DNA from: Acorus gramineus
Lineage: Eukaryota > Streptophyta > Magnoliopsida > Acorales > Acoraceae
Direction of reading: 5' to 3'
Length of the DNA stretch: 64,000 nucleotides
Assembly: GCA_030737835.1 (NCBI GenBank)
Contig: CM060855.1
Location: forward strand, 16,001,438-16,065,437
The notes under the pieces were generated by a model, which saw only the letters and a program-made list of their open reading frames with translations, searched no databases and was not told where the DNA came from. The position numbers and the translations under genes were made by a program. Shown piece after piece: positions 1 to 10,910 of this stretch. Every line of letters starts with the position of its first letter. The stretch's first letter is position 1.

Positions 1-743
1 ATCAGAACAATATGTTTTATTCAGATTGAAAAGCTTAACCTGAATGGATCATCATTGTTTGCACCACAATCAGATCGCAAATAAAAAAAAATTACTAGAG
101 TAATTATAATCTTCTCCTCCAATCCTCACCAAAACTGAATTCGATATTTTTTTTCACATATCAATCTGAATAAAAAAATATAAATCTTATTTTTTTTGAT
201 ATTCAATTGAATTAATGACTTTAAAAAGAGAGAGAATATCCTAAATCATAATCACCTAGAGATTTAAAGAATTGGTCATGGAAAAAACTTCTCCATTTAG
301 ATAGGAAGGGTAAAGTGGGTAATTCAATCTTGTCATCTCATGGGCTTGAGATAGGGTTTACCAATTGGGGCCTAAAAATCATTATTGTTTTAAATTATAT
401 ATATTTTAATACACAAGCCCAAGTAAGCCCGGACCAAAGCCCTTGGATCTGTGGGCCAGATTTTAGATTTGGATTTTTTTGTGGCCGGATTTTTTGGAGG
501 CCACACCAAAGGTTCCATAATTTAGAAGGAAAATAACATTGTTGATATATTCTGTCAATTTTGTGGTCTCTCTACATTTTAAAAACAACCCCTAGCCACC
601 CATACAATGTGATAGTATAACGTACATTACGTTATCATATTGTATACTGCACTATCATAGTTAATGAAATTTTTAAAAAATTATTTTTCAAAACAAAAAA
701 AACTAATACACCTATGTGTATATTTCATTTTTTTTATAACAAT
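1..743. other. AT-rich flank, no gene seen
   Basis: AT-rich sequence up to the left target-site copy of the CACTA element. Positions 345-470 hold several GGGCC/GCCC words of the kind seen in plant DNA transposons, but I cannot define an element. No open frame here looks like a known protein. Confidence 0.5.
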
Positions 744-746
744 ATA

Positions 747-773
747 CACTACTATAATTTTTAACATTGATCA
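747..773 (+). repeat. CACTA left terminal inverted repeat
   Basis: Begins CACTACTATAATTTTT and pairs with 4741-4767 over 27 bases with one mismatch at the ninth base. Confidence 0.9.
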
Positions 774-1020
774 TGGTTGTTTTGATCACGTTTTAAAAAA
801 AAATTGTGATCGTAAGAATTATGATCACATATTTTTTAAAACCGTGGTCTTTTAAAATATATAATTATAATTTTTAATAAATAATAATTTTTATATCCAA
901 CAATCACGTTTTTTTAAAAATTATGATCATTTAATAATATTTTGATCACAGTTAATATAAAATCGTGATCGGTTTTTTAAATAAAAGATCCCCACTTTAA
1001 ATAAAAAACGTGATCGTTTT
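774..1020. repeat. Left subterminal repeats of the CACTA element
   Basis: Repeated words of the form TTGATCACG, ATCGTGATCG and ACCGTGGTC occur in both orientations. In CACTA elements such arrays are the binding sites of the TNPA-like protein; that role is taken from the family. Confidence 0.75.
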
Positions 1021-1616
1021 CGTATTAAAAAAAAAAACTAACGTGGTTCAAATTAAATCCCAATCACAACCCCACCTCTTCCCCTCTCACGACCCCACCT
1101 CTCTCACCGCCCCTTCTGCCTCCGTCGACCCAGCCACCGCCGCCGCCTCCCATTCCTCCTCCGTCGACGCAGCTACCGCCGCCGCCGCCCCTTCCCCCTC
1201 CGCCGTAAGTCTTTCTCTCTCTCTTTCTCTGCCTCTCTCTCTTTTGTCCTCTTCTTCAATCTCCTCTGCGAGATACCTCTTCTTCCATCTCCTCCTCTGC
1301 CGGCGCCGCCCACAAGATCATCTGTCTATCTCGCCCTATCTCGAATTTCATCTTGTCCTTCATTTGATTTTGTGGATTTTAGGGTTTGAATGGAAAAATA
1401 TATTTTATTGTTAGTTTTGTGAAAACTGCTAATTTATGAAATTAGTTAATTTGTATGTGTTTGTGTGTGTCTTTTCATCCTAAACAAATTATTCATGCTT
1501 CAGAGAATATAAAAAAAAAAAACTTTGAAAAAGGAGAGACAGCCTTCCTTTCTATAAATAATCACAACATATAATCTCTTTTAAATAATAAATATATAAA
1601 TAAAGCCACAGACAAC

Positions 1617-1730
1617 ATGGATTTGAGGGGGGTGGATCAGCTTTTCCAAAAATTCACTATCAAGAAACACATTGATCTCACACGCGGCGCCCCTTACGTT
1701 TCCCCGGACGCGCTTCTCTGTCTCTCTCTT
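1617..1730 (+). pseudogene. Possible captured first exon inside the CACTA element
   Basis: An ATG at 1617 opens a frame whose first 35 or so residues are protein-like (MDLRGVDQLFQKFTIKKHID...) before running into CT-rich low-complexity sequence. It follows a CT-rich leader-like stretch (1070-1260) and has Alu-like purity of pyrimidines downstream, typical of plant 5' regions. I do not recognise the protein. It may be the start of a transcript assembled from captured pieces, or chance. Confidence 0.25.
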
Positions 1731-2692
1731 TCTCTCTCACATTTCATTGTTCATTTGAATTTTAGCTTTTCTTTTGTTGGGTTTTTGTTGAATCTATTGA
1801 AAACTCTTTCAGTAGGGGTTGATTGATGGAAAGAGGAGACTCTGCCTCTCATTCTGAATAACAAAAAGTAAAACTTTCTTTTGTTTGTTTGTTCGGCATT
1901 CATGAAATGAAATTCTATTTTTATGTTGGCTGTGTACCTCCCAAGATTTAATGCATGGTCTGTTGAGTGTGTTTGTTGTTTTGTATTGAAAATGCAGTGT
2001 GACTGTGTACGTACTTCGACTTATATATGATCTCATATTATACAAAAAAAAAAAAAAATGTGATTTTGTTAGTGAGGCTAAGTATGAATTACGTTTAGTT
2101 TTTTTATAGATTAATTGTTTCATTTTAATTCTTTGGGTAGGTTCAGTGATTTTAATGTTGTGCAGTCAAAGTGAGATGTATGCGAATTAATGAAGGATTG
2201 TTGAGAAAGTAGATTTAAACAGATGCAGGGAAAAGCACTCCGGGTCCAATGCTTCAAGATCAAATGAGAGTATTTTTTTTTTTAATTTATTTTGGAACAA
2301 AAGGAAGGACTTAACCAAAGTGTGATTCATATTGGTTGAGTTTAATCTTTTTGTCCAACTGCTGTGTACGGACTGATGCTTTTATATTAATCACCTGCAT
2401 TTGATTCATCCTTGAATAGGTTGCATTTGTGAAAGAAATTTTCGCACTCCTCTCAACTCACACCTTGAAGGAGGCCCTTAATTTTTCAGTTACTGAATTC
2501 TTTGTGGGTCTGTAGATGATCAAACTTTGGGGACTGGTAAAAATAATGTTTATTCATTTGCTCTCAAAATTTCTGTTGTCTTTGCATGTAATCTTCTTCA
2601 ATGTATTAATTTCTCAACAATCTGACATAACTTTTGTGTTGTTTCATTAAGAAAACCTTCTATAAACTAATAATAGAATGATGTTGCTGCAG

Positions 2693-2783
2693 GCTTGGGG
2701 TTGGATGGAGTGGAAAGAAGGAAACTTAGCCACAGCCAGAGAACTCTATCAAAAGTCTTTATCCATTATTTCATCAAGTGAAA
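2693..2783 (+). pseudogene. Captured exon of an HCF107-like HAT/TPR gene
   Basis: After a TGCAG acceptor, the frame reads AWGWMEWKEGNLATARELYQ and onward, about 30 residues, then reaches a possible GT donor at 2784. This is the half-a-TPR (HAT) helix pair typical of HCF107-type RNA-binding proteins, which stabilise chloroplast transcripts. No neighbouring HCF107 exons follow in order, so this is an isolated exon inside the CACTA element, consistent with transduplication. The downstream exon-like pieces at 3074-3126 and 3325-3400 have acceptor-like ends but I cannot assign them. The family call is from memory of the motif. Confidence 0.6.
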
Positions 2784-4339
2784 GTTGAGGTGTTGATTTT
2801 TATGGATTTTGTTTTTGGTATTGTTTGGTGGAGTTGGGGGACTTTGATAAAAAATTTTTTTTGTTAGATTTATGTGGTTTGCTTATCAATGTTTGTTCTT
2901 CTCAATGGGATAATGAATTAAAAGCTTAATTTTTTGGGATTTAAAAACACTGCATGCCTTGTTTCATATCTACATTAACAAGCAGTCTCTGTAAAATACC
3001 TATAGTTATATCTTTTGGCTTTATGAATGCCAATACTTTGGTTTTTAATATTTTTGTGTGCCTTTTGTTGCAGTGCAGCCATCCGTACGGCATATTTAAT
3101 GAAAACGGAATGGAGATCTCAAGAAGGTTGTTATGTGTGAGAAAAATTGAGCTGGAGATTTATTTCATTCTTCTTTATTTCCTTTTGACTTGACATATCT
3201 TGCAAGAAAGCTGTGAATTTATTTTTTCGAATGATGGGTTTATAGAACAAGTAAGATTAGGGACTGCTATATGGGTTTATGAAAAACTATTATATAATAG
3301 TGATAACATTTCCATTATTTGCAGTTAAAAATGTTTGAGGAGGGGTTCAAAGTAGATCATTCCAGGTCAATTTACAAAAGATTTCATCTGAAAGGGTTGG
3401 GTAAGGCTTCCTTTTCCATGCCTTAGTTTTATAATGAAGTAATTTTCTTAGTAAATTTATATTGGAGTAGCCTTAGTTTTATAATGGAGTAATTTTCTTG
3501 GTAAATTCATATGCTTAAATTATATTTCATTCCTTACTTGGTAGGTTCTTAGCCTAGCCTTCTTTATTCATGTTCTTCATCTTCACCAACCGTTCTCTGC
3601 TAATTTTACCTTGTTTTGAATTAAACACCTGATATTTGTGATGTGGTTGGATTGTGTCACATACTTGCATCACCATGGTCGTGAGGACAAGTTCCCTTGG
3701 TACTGCGGCAAGGTGCACATTTTATTATTCAAAATTATTTTAGTATTCCATTGAAGATGGAAAGTAAGAAATAAAAATTAGATACCCCTGTTTCTTATAT
3801 GTCTTCTTGTATCTTTGATATGTTCTGCTCTAATTAACTAGTGGTATAGATAAATTTTGGTTGGGTAGTCTGTAATTTCTTTATGGAAATATATATTAAA
3901 ATACCTTTTTTTATGAATGTTAGTCATATTTACTTTGATGTGCTTTAGATATAAATACTAGTGGTGATTCCAAAATTTGACAAATATTCTATAGGTGATT
4001 GTCAATTTTATTCATTAGATTCATATGCTTTTTACGTTACATTGTGAGGATCCATAGAACATTGATTTCAATAATAATGTTTGTCTGACTCTCAAATTTG
4101 TCTTGTTTGCAGCTATTTCAGGGATAATCTCATTTTTACGAGATGAAGGTCATTAATCGAAGTGCTTTTTTTCTGTTGTGATAGGAAGAACAAGTTTCAC
4201 TTAATTATAAATTGAGTTAGTTTTTTTTATACTTATATATAAAACAATTGTATATGTGAAACAGTGGTATGAAATTTGATCCATATTAGAGGAATGAAAG
4301 TTATTTTTACTGAGCATATCCTTTTTGTTGCGTGAATTC

Positions 4340-4740
4340 AATTGTAAGAGCAGTTACAAAAAGTGATTTTTTAATAATTTAAAGATCCCATATTGTTTAT
4401 ATAGTGTGATTTTAAATAATGTAAAGATCATGAATTATTTATAAAATGTGATCTTACGTAACATAAAGATCACTGTTCTTATCAAAACAGTGGTCTTTTG
4501 GATATCAAATATCACGTTTTATAATATAAGCATAATCGATTCTTATGTAACAATCACGGTTTATTTGAAAACCGTGATCGATTCTTATGTAACAATCACG
4601 GTTTATTTGAAAACCGTGATCGTTTATTATTTTTTATCACGCTTTCAAACTGTGATAAAAAATAAGATATAAACAATCACACCATTGTAGATCACGGTTC
4701 AAAACTGTGATCAAAAGTTTTTAATTACGGTTTTAAACTG
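4340..4740. repeat. Right subterminal repeats of the CACTA element
   Basis: A dense run of AATCACGGTTT and AAACCGTGATC words in both orientations. It includes two back-to-back copies of a 42-bp unit between about 4535 and 4620. These mirror the left subterminal region and would form stable hairpins when transcribed. Confidence 0.75.
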
Positions 4741-4767
4741 TGATCAATGTTAAAAATTGTAGTAGTG
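4741..4767 (-). repeat. CACTA right terminal inverted repeat
   Basis: The reverse complement begins CACTACTACAATTTTT, matching 747-773. It is followed directly by ATA, the second target-site copy. Confidence 0.9.
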
Positions 4768-4770
4768 ATA

Positions 4771-5619
4771 TGATTCAATGAGGGAGTGTAATTTTTTAAA
4801 AGAATGATGAGTGTTGCAGACTGCACACAAGGTTGGACATGTCATTTTTCAAAATAATATGTCATTACAACACGCACACATTTTTCAAATTAAGGTTGAA
4901 TGCATATTTTTTTTATGTTTTTTTTTTGAAATAGAGTATATTCTAAGATAGTATAATATATATTGTTTTAGATGATTTCAAACAAGGTGTTAATGACGTG
5001 ATGACTGCAAACGTATGTACAAAACAGTTTGAGTATATCAATGCCCATTTTTTAAATAAAAATGCATAGTAGATGTGGCATGATAGAATAAAAGATATCA
5101 ATGCCCGACCCGTTGAAACTAGGCCCAGGCCCGCAGGCCTACTTGGTCAGCGGGCTTGGGTCGGGCGGCTTCCGGTCTAAGGACCCAGATTTTAAATATA
5201 TTATTTTTTTTTATTTTTAAATTTTAAGTTATTCATTTATATATAATGTTAAAATAACACAAAATTTTAAATATAATGTTGAAAAAAAATTTATATCTAT
5301 TGAATTTTCAACGATGAAAAAATTAAATATATTAATTACTTAAAAAACTAAATAACTACACGTAATTAACTAGATTGACACCTACATAAATGTTAATAAT
5401 TTGTATAATTCAACCACAATTCAAATAAAATTACATGTAACTTATTTATTGGATTGCCCTTATGGGCCTACGAGCCAGGTCCGCGAGCGGACCTGCGGGC
5501 TAGGCACGGGCCCCAGAATCAGGCCTAAGCAAGGCCGCCCAGAGAACAGGTCTGAGCTGGGCGGGCTGGGCTTTCGGGTCTCGGACCTTTTGAAGACCTT
5601 TTTTAGGTACAAACGTAAG
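4771..5619. other. Gene-free stretch with a GC-rich element candidate (about 5100-5610)
   Basis: Two GC-rich blocks, 5105-5185 and 5455-5605, are rich in GGCCC, GGGCT and CGGGC words in both orientations. They flank an AT-rich core. Similar GC-rich words recur at 56490-56560 and 57240-57310. This looks like subterminal sequence of a non-autonomous DNA transposon, but I could not define clean ends. The protein-like frames across the GC blocks are repeat translation. Confidence 0.4.
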
Positions 5620-6310
5620 GGTGGAATTGGTTGGAATAAGACCAAAAATGCTGTTTGGATGACTGGTATTGGCTGGAATTTGGTCGCTGGAATAAGTAGG
5701 GATAAAGAGGAATAGCAATACCACCAGTCCCCCTGGAATGAGCTATTCCAAGCTCCTCCATAAGTGGGCCCCACCCATCCCATCAATTTTTTCACTACCC
5801 CTCCCGCTATTCATCGTCTCCCCGAAAATGAAAACGTGGTGGTGATGGTGGTGATTCTCGATGGTGGGCGAGGTGGTGGTAGTGGTGATGGTTCTCAGCG
5901 GACTTGGTGGTGGTGGTGGTGTTGGTGTTGGTTTTCGGCGGTGGACTGGGTGGTGGTGGTGCATGGTGGTGGACCTGGTGGTAGTGGTAGTTCCGAACCG
6001 TGGTGGTAGTATTGGTTCTTGGTTTTGGTGGTGGTTCATGGTGATGGTGGGTGGTGGTTCTCAGAGTGGTAGTGAGAGGGTAAATTTATCATTTTAAAAT
6101 TTAAAACACTTATCCCCATCTCATCCAACAATCTATCCAAATTCAATCAAATACCACTTAACTTTATTATTACGTTTCTCAATGAGAATAACAAAAAACA
6201 CAACCAAACAGAAAATCACTTATTTCGTTGGTATAGTAATTTATTCCGATAATAGTCATAAACCCTAGAATAGCTTATGTCTCTATCCAAACAGCACCAA
6301 GTTAAACTTA
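5620..6310. mobile_element. MITE family 1, copy 1, expanded by a GGT microsatellite
   Basis: The right part (6120-6305), read on the minus strand, begins TTGGTGCTGTTTGGATAGAG and continues with the same order of words as three other copies at 19325-19750, 50253-50698 and 62893-63352. Shared words include a GTTTGGTTGTGTTTT-like stretch and a TTATTC-rich edge. The centre (about 5833-6065) is a long impure GGT/GTG microsatellite, which creates Gly/Trp/Val or His/Thr/Pro open frames with no protein meaning. Confidence 0.6.
5833..6065. repeat. Impure (GGT)n microsatellite
   Basis: Mostly GGT/GTG trinucleotides over about 230 bp. Open frames on both strands here are low complexity only. Confidence 0.85.
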
Positions 6311-7058
6311 GTCTTATTTATTATACTAAAAAATTTAAATACAAATTATTTAATTTCAAATATAATTATTTTTTTAAAACAGTTATCTATTTATAATATC
6401 ATTATTATCTTTTAAAAAAGATATTTTTATTAATTTCAAAGAATAAAAATGTCAAACGAATGTTTTCTCTCTTCTCGTAATTTTTATACCAATATAGATT
6501 ATCTATAACAATAATGATTTTTGGGCCCCAACTAATAGACCCCAACCTAAGCCCCATGAGGTGGCAATCTTGAAATACCTATATTACCCCCCTAACTAAT
6601 CTCCCCGTTTTTTTCAATAACCGTCCAATTAATGCCGAGTTAGTTACGATTTGGATGAGAATTTTCGGTGTATGAAGATACTTCAATTGCACGATCAAAA
6701 TAAAAAAATAAAAAATCACAGAGTTTTATAAAGATTGATATGCTGCAAAGATAACCGTCCAATCAATTTTCATTTTTCATTCAGATTTGATAGTCGATTT
6801 TAATTTCAACGTTGAAAGAGAGGATTTCAACGTTTTTCTTTTTTTTTTTGTGCGATTTAATGGTGGTGCAAACATCCAGGTTAGGCCTTTCGAACCCTAA
6901 AAAAAAATCACGATTTACATTATTTTAGATCTAGATTCAATGGTGGAAGTGAAAACAAACATCGAAATCAATTTTTTTTTCAGTTGGATCTGTGGAGGAT
7001 GTTAGAATTGCACGGTTCAATTTTTTTTTTTTGTTCGCGATCTGATTGTGGTGAGACA

Positions 7059-9964
7059 ATGGCGATCCAATCAGGTTAGATTTATTTCGATCTGAATAAT
7101 TCATATTCGATCTGATCTGATTTTTTATTACTCATTCGATTCATCACATACCTTTTTGTTTGTTTTTATTTCTCTATCAAATTAAATTCCAGATACACGT
7201 GTATCTTGAATTTGTTTTCAAGCACAATTTGAAGTTTGACATTTTATTTCTCTATGGAATTGATTAATGTTTATCTGATTCATATTTAATTGCTAATTGT
7301 CATATATATATATATATATATATATAAAGGCTTGAAGGACTTTTTTAAAGTATATGTACTGCTAATTAACATGTTTGGTAATTCAAAATCCACATGGTTT
7401 TTGTTTGGTTTTAAGATACAGCACTGTATCTTAAAATGAATTTTTGACATTTTATTTCTATGGAATTGATTAATGTGTACTTGATTAATATTTAATTGCT
7501 AATTGTCATATACTTATATACATATAAAGGTTTGAAGGACTTTATTTGAAAATATGTACTGCTAATTAACATGTCTGGTAATTCAAAATCCACATGGTTT
7601 GTCTTGGTTTTAAGATACAGCACTGTATCTTAATTTTAATTTTATAACATGTGACTACTTTTCTATTTTTCAACAGGCAGTGAGGAGGATTATATGGATG
7701 ACACATTTGAAGAATCAAATTATTTGGAAGACATCCACGATTCATGTAAAATGGAAACCAGTTTACCAAAGGAAGTGATTGATTTGGCTGATCAGCAAAA
7801 TGTGGACGAGATAGTAGCATGTGCAGAACAGTCTATTCCATCTATTGGGATGTGTTTTCATTCTGAATCTGAAGTGCGATTGTTTTATAACAATTTTGCT
7901 CACAAGGTTGGATTTGGCATTGCCAAGATTCATGGGAAAAAGGATGAAAATGGAAGGCAAATGTTTTTTTCTCTGGCTTGCTGTAGAAATGGGAAGCATG
8001 TGCCAACTGGAAAGAATGCGTTCAATGCCCGGTCTTCAATCAAGACTGGTTGTGGTGCTAGGATAAACATTAGTGTGAAGGGAAATGAGTGTTTCTTGAT
8101 ATCAAAGGTGGTTTTAGATCATAACCATCATTTAAGCCCCCTTAAATCTCGCCATTTTGCGTGTCATAGGAAGATTGATCCTATGTCGAAACGGGTTTTG
8201 GATATTAATGACCAAGCTGGAATTAGAGCATCGAAAAGTTTTAACTCCTTAGTGATTAAGGCTGGTGGTTATGATTGCATATCTTATGAGGAGAAGGATG
8301 CTAGGAATTATTTGTCCAGATCTAGACTTGCCAGGCTTGGCGGGGAGATGCTCAAGCTGTGTGTGATTATTTTGTTCGTATGCAGAAGAGGAATCCAAAT
8401 TTTTTTCACCTTGTTGATTTTGATGAGAATTTCAGAGTGAGGAATATTTTTTGGGCAGATGCAAGATCTAGAGCACTATATGAGTCATTCTCAGATGTGA
8501 TTTCATTTGATTCTACCTATTTGACAAATAAATATGACATGCCTTTTGCTCCTTTTGTTGGTGTTAATCACAACGGTCAATCTGTTTTGTTTGGATGTGG
8601 TTTATTATCTAATGAGAACACCGAAACCTATGTGTGGCTTTTCAAAGCTTGGCTAAAGTGCATGTCAGGACGTAAGCCGAATGCTATAGTCACTGATCAA
8701 TGTAAAGCAATCCAGGGAGCTGTGGCTCAAGTATTTCCAGAATCTCGTCACAGATTATGTTTGTGGCACATCATGAAAAAACTACCAGAGAAGTTGGGCA
8801 GGTATGCACTGTTGTGTTTTGTGTTGAGTTAGTTACAAATTCAGATACATCTCTGTTTTTCAGATACACCATTTAATTTGATAAGTAGTTAATATAGTTA
8901 TTTGTTTGCAGCTTCAAGAACTATGATGAAATTAAGAAACGAATGAAGTCCATTGTTTATGAGTCTCTTACACCTGGTGATTTTGACACCAATTGGCAAC
9001 AGATGATTGAGGAGTATGGAATGTCAGAGAACGTGTGGCTTTCATCATTATTTAATGATCGTTTACGATGGGTTCCAGTATATGTGAAAGAAACTTTCTG
9101 GGCTGGTATGTCTACTACACAAAGAAGTGAAAGCATGAATGCATTTTTTGATGACTATGTTAATTCAAAAACAACATTAAAGCAGTTCGTTGAGCAGTAC
9201 GACAATGCATTGAAAAGCAAGGTTGAGAAGGAGGAAAAGGCTGATTTTCATTCAACAAATTCTATCATTCCGTTGCTAACCGAATTCCATTTTGAGAAAC
9301 AGTTCCAAGAGGCATATACACATGATATTTTTAGGAAGGTACAGAATGAAATCAAGGGAATGATTTTCTGCAATCTTGTCCATGTATCAGATGTGGGTTG
9401 TATCAAATATTTTGTTGTTGATGATATTTCAAAGGGCAAGGATGGAGTGACGAAAAAAATAGCGTACAAGTTCGTTTTGATGAAGGTAAGCAGGAGGTTA
9501 AATGCCTATGCTGTCTTTTTGAATTTAAGGGCATCTTGTGTAGACATTCTATGAAAGTTCTGATACACATCAACATGATGGAAGTTTCACAAAACTACAT
9601 TCTTGACCGTTGGCAGAAGGGCATTAAACGAATGCACAATTTTGTGAAAAACTGTTATGTGGACAACATGTCAAATGAGCAAATGTGGAGGCACCATGAC
9701 TTGCACTCTAAATTTATATCAATCGCTGATGTTGCTGTTGTCTCTCCTGAAATGTTTGAATTGTGCAAAAAGCATCTTGATGTTTTGTATAATGACTTGA
9801 CGAAAGAAGTTACTGATCACAATGATTGTAGTGTTGGTGATGAGCAGATTCCAAATTCAATTGTTCACTCGCCTTACAAAGTTCGAAGTAAAGGACGACC
9901 ACCATCAAGAAGGAAGGCACCCAAGGTTTACAAGCCGAGGAATACGAAAGCAAAATTACCTTAA
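7059..9964 (+). pseudogene. FAR1-type Mutator transposase, two frameshifts
   Basis: Predicted exons are 7059-7074, 7677-8801 and 8912-9964, all with GT-AG introns in matching phase. The tiny first exon gives MAIQS. The protein of about 730 residues has, in order, a FAR1 zinc-binding domain (Cys/His set ending DHNHH, about 8115-8127), a MULE catalytic domain and a SWIM zinc finger (CLC ... CRHSMKV, about 9513-9552). Candidate catalytic acids are in SFDSTY (about 8506), VTDQCKA (about 8692) and QRSESMN (about 9121). The LCLWHIMKK motif near 8757 is also typical. Two single-base shifts break the frame: near 8346, and in an A7 run near 9450 just before SWIM. The C-terminus is basic. It could be called a FAR1-related (FRS) host gene, but the Ulp1 partner and inverted ends favour a transposon. 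Confidence 0.85.
7237..7640. repeat. ~200-bp tandem duplication in intron 1 of the transposase
   Basis: Units about 7237-7443 and 7445-7640 share long stretches such as GCTAATTAACATGT and AATTCAAAATCCACATGGTT. Each unit ends in one GATACA palindrome, so the duplication multiplied the motif. A (TA)n run (7303-7325) sits in the first unit. Confidence 0.8.
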
Positions 9965-10144
9965 GGATCTAATATTTTTTAGAAGGCTGGAGTGGACCTT
10001 TTTTTGTACTACACATTTGATGTCATTATGTGTTTTTTCAATGTGTTTGTGGAATTCATTTGACATTGTCATTATGTTTGTTGTTATGAGTTTTACTTAG
10101 TCCATCTTATACACTGATTACATTTTTGCAGATACACATAACAT

Positions 10145-10770
10145 TGACCAAACACATCATAAATTCAGATATGAATTACTAGTGTTTTGCATTTTATACA
10201 GGTTTTAAGATACACATTTCACATTAAGATACACCACAATAGTAATTTGACAGGTTTTCAGGTAGTACCCATTATGATCTACTATGCTGGAGAAGAAGCC
10301 AACCTTATATGATTCATTTTGAATTAAGATACACCTAATAAAAAGTCCCTATACACTTCACAATAGGCAATTACATTCCACATACAACTAACTTTGATTT
10401 GTGATTCACATAGATGTCTAATACGAATTTAAGATACAATAGAATTCAGATACATCTATCACTGTATCACATCAAATTCAGATTTGAATCACCACTGTTT
10501 TGCAATTTATACAGGTTTTAAGATACACATTTCACATTCAGATACACCTCAATAGTTATTATCTACTATGCTGGAGAAGCAGCCAATTATATTTGATTCA
10601 TTTTTTGAGTTAAGATACACCTAATAAAAAGTCTCACATACACATCACAATAGACATACATTCCACATATAATTTGATATTGATTTGCGTTTCACATAGA
10701 TGTCTAATACAAATTTCAGATACACCATCAAATTCAGATACATCTATCACTGTATCAAATACAATGTTAA
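10145..10770. repeat. ~310-bp tandem duplication between the two convergent MULE genes
   Basis: Two units with a period of about 313 bp (for example ATACAGGTTTTAAGATACAC at about 10197 and 10510; CACATAGATGTCTAATAC at about 10408 and 10693). Each carries five or six GATACA half-sites. It lies in the intergenic space between the 3' ends of the transposase and the Ulp1 gene. Confidence 0.8.
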
Positions 10771-10910
10771 ACACAGAACCAAAACCAATCAGTTATACAT
10801 CAAAATTCAACAATACATTGAATACAGAATTTCATATCCAAAAATCAACCAAAAACTATTTTAATTAGACCCAAATTGCTTTTCATGAACAAACACCATT
10901 CCTTTGCTGA

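Larger units (their letters stand above)
747..4767. mobile_element. Non-autonomous CACTA (En/Spm-type) transposon, 4.0 kb
   Basis: The element starts CACTACTA and ends TAGTAGTG. Its 27-bp terminal inverted repeats (747-773 and 4741-4767) differ at one position. It is flanked by a 3-bp target duplication ATA (744-746 and 4768-4770), the size typical of CACTA elements. Many copies of a GATCACGG/CCGTGATC-type word lie just inside both ends, as expected for transposase-binding subterminal repeats. No transposase frame is visible, so it would need a helper. The interior holds CT-rich leader-like DNA, a possible short exon at 1617 and a captured gene exon at 2693-2783. TIRs and TSD are read directly; autonomy is inferred. 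Confidence 0.9.

Noticed and set aside
1010..1414. Ala/Ser/Pro-rich 134-residue frame
   Set aside because: CT-rich leader-like low complexity; no domain and no codon pattern of a gene.
5743..6097. Gly/Trp/Val-rich and His/Thr/Pro-rich open frames on both strands
   Set aside because: They translate a GGT microsatellite inside a MITE; no protein pattern.
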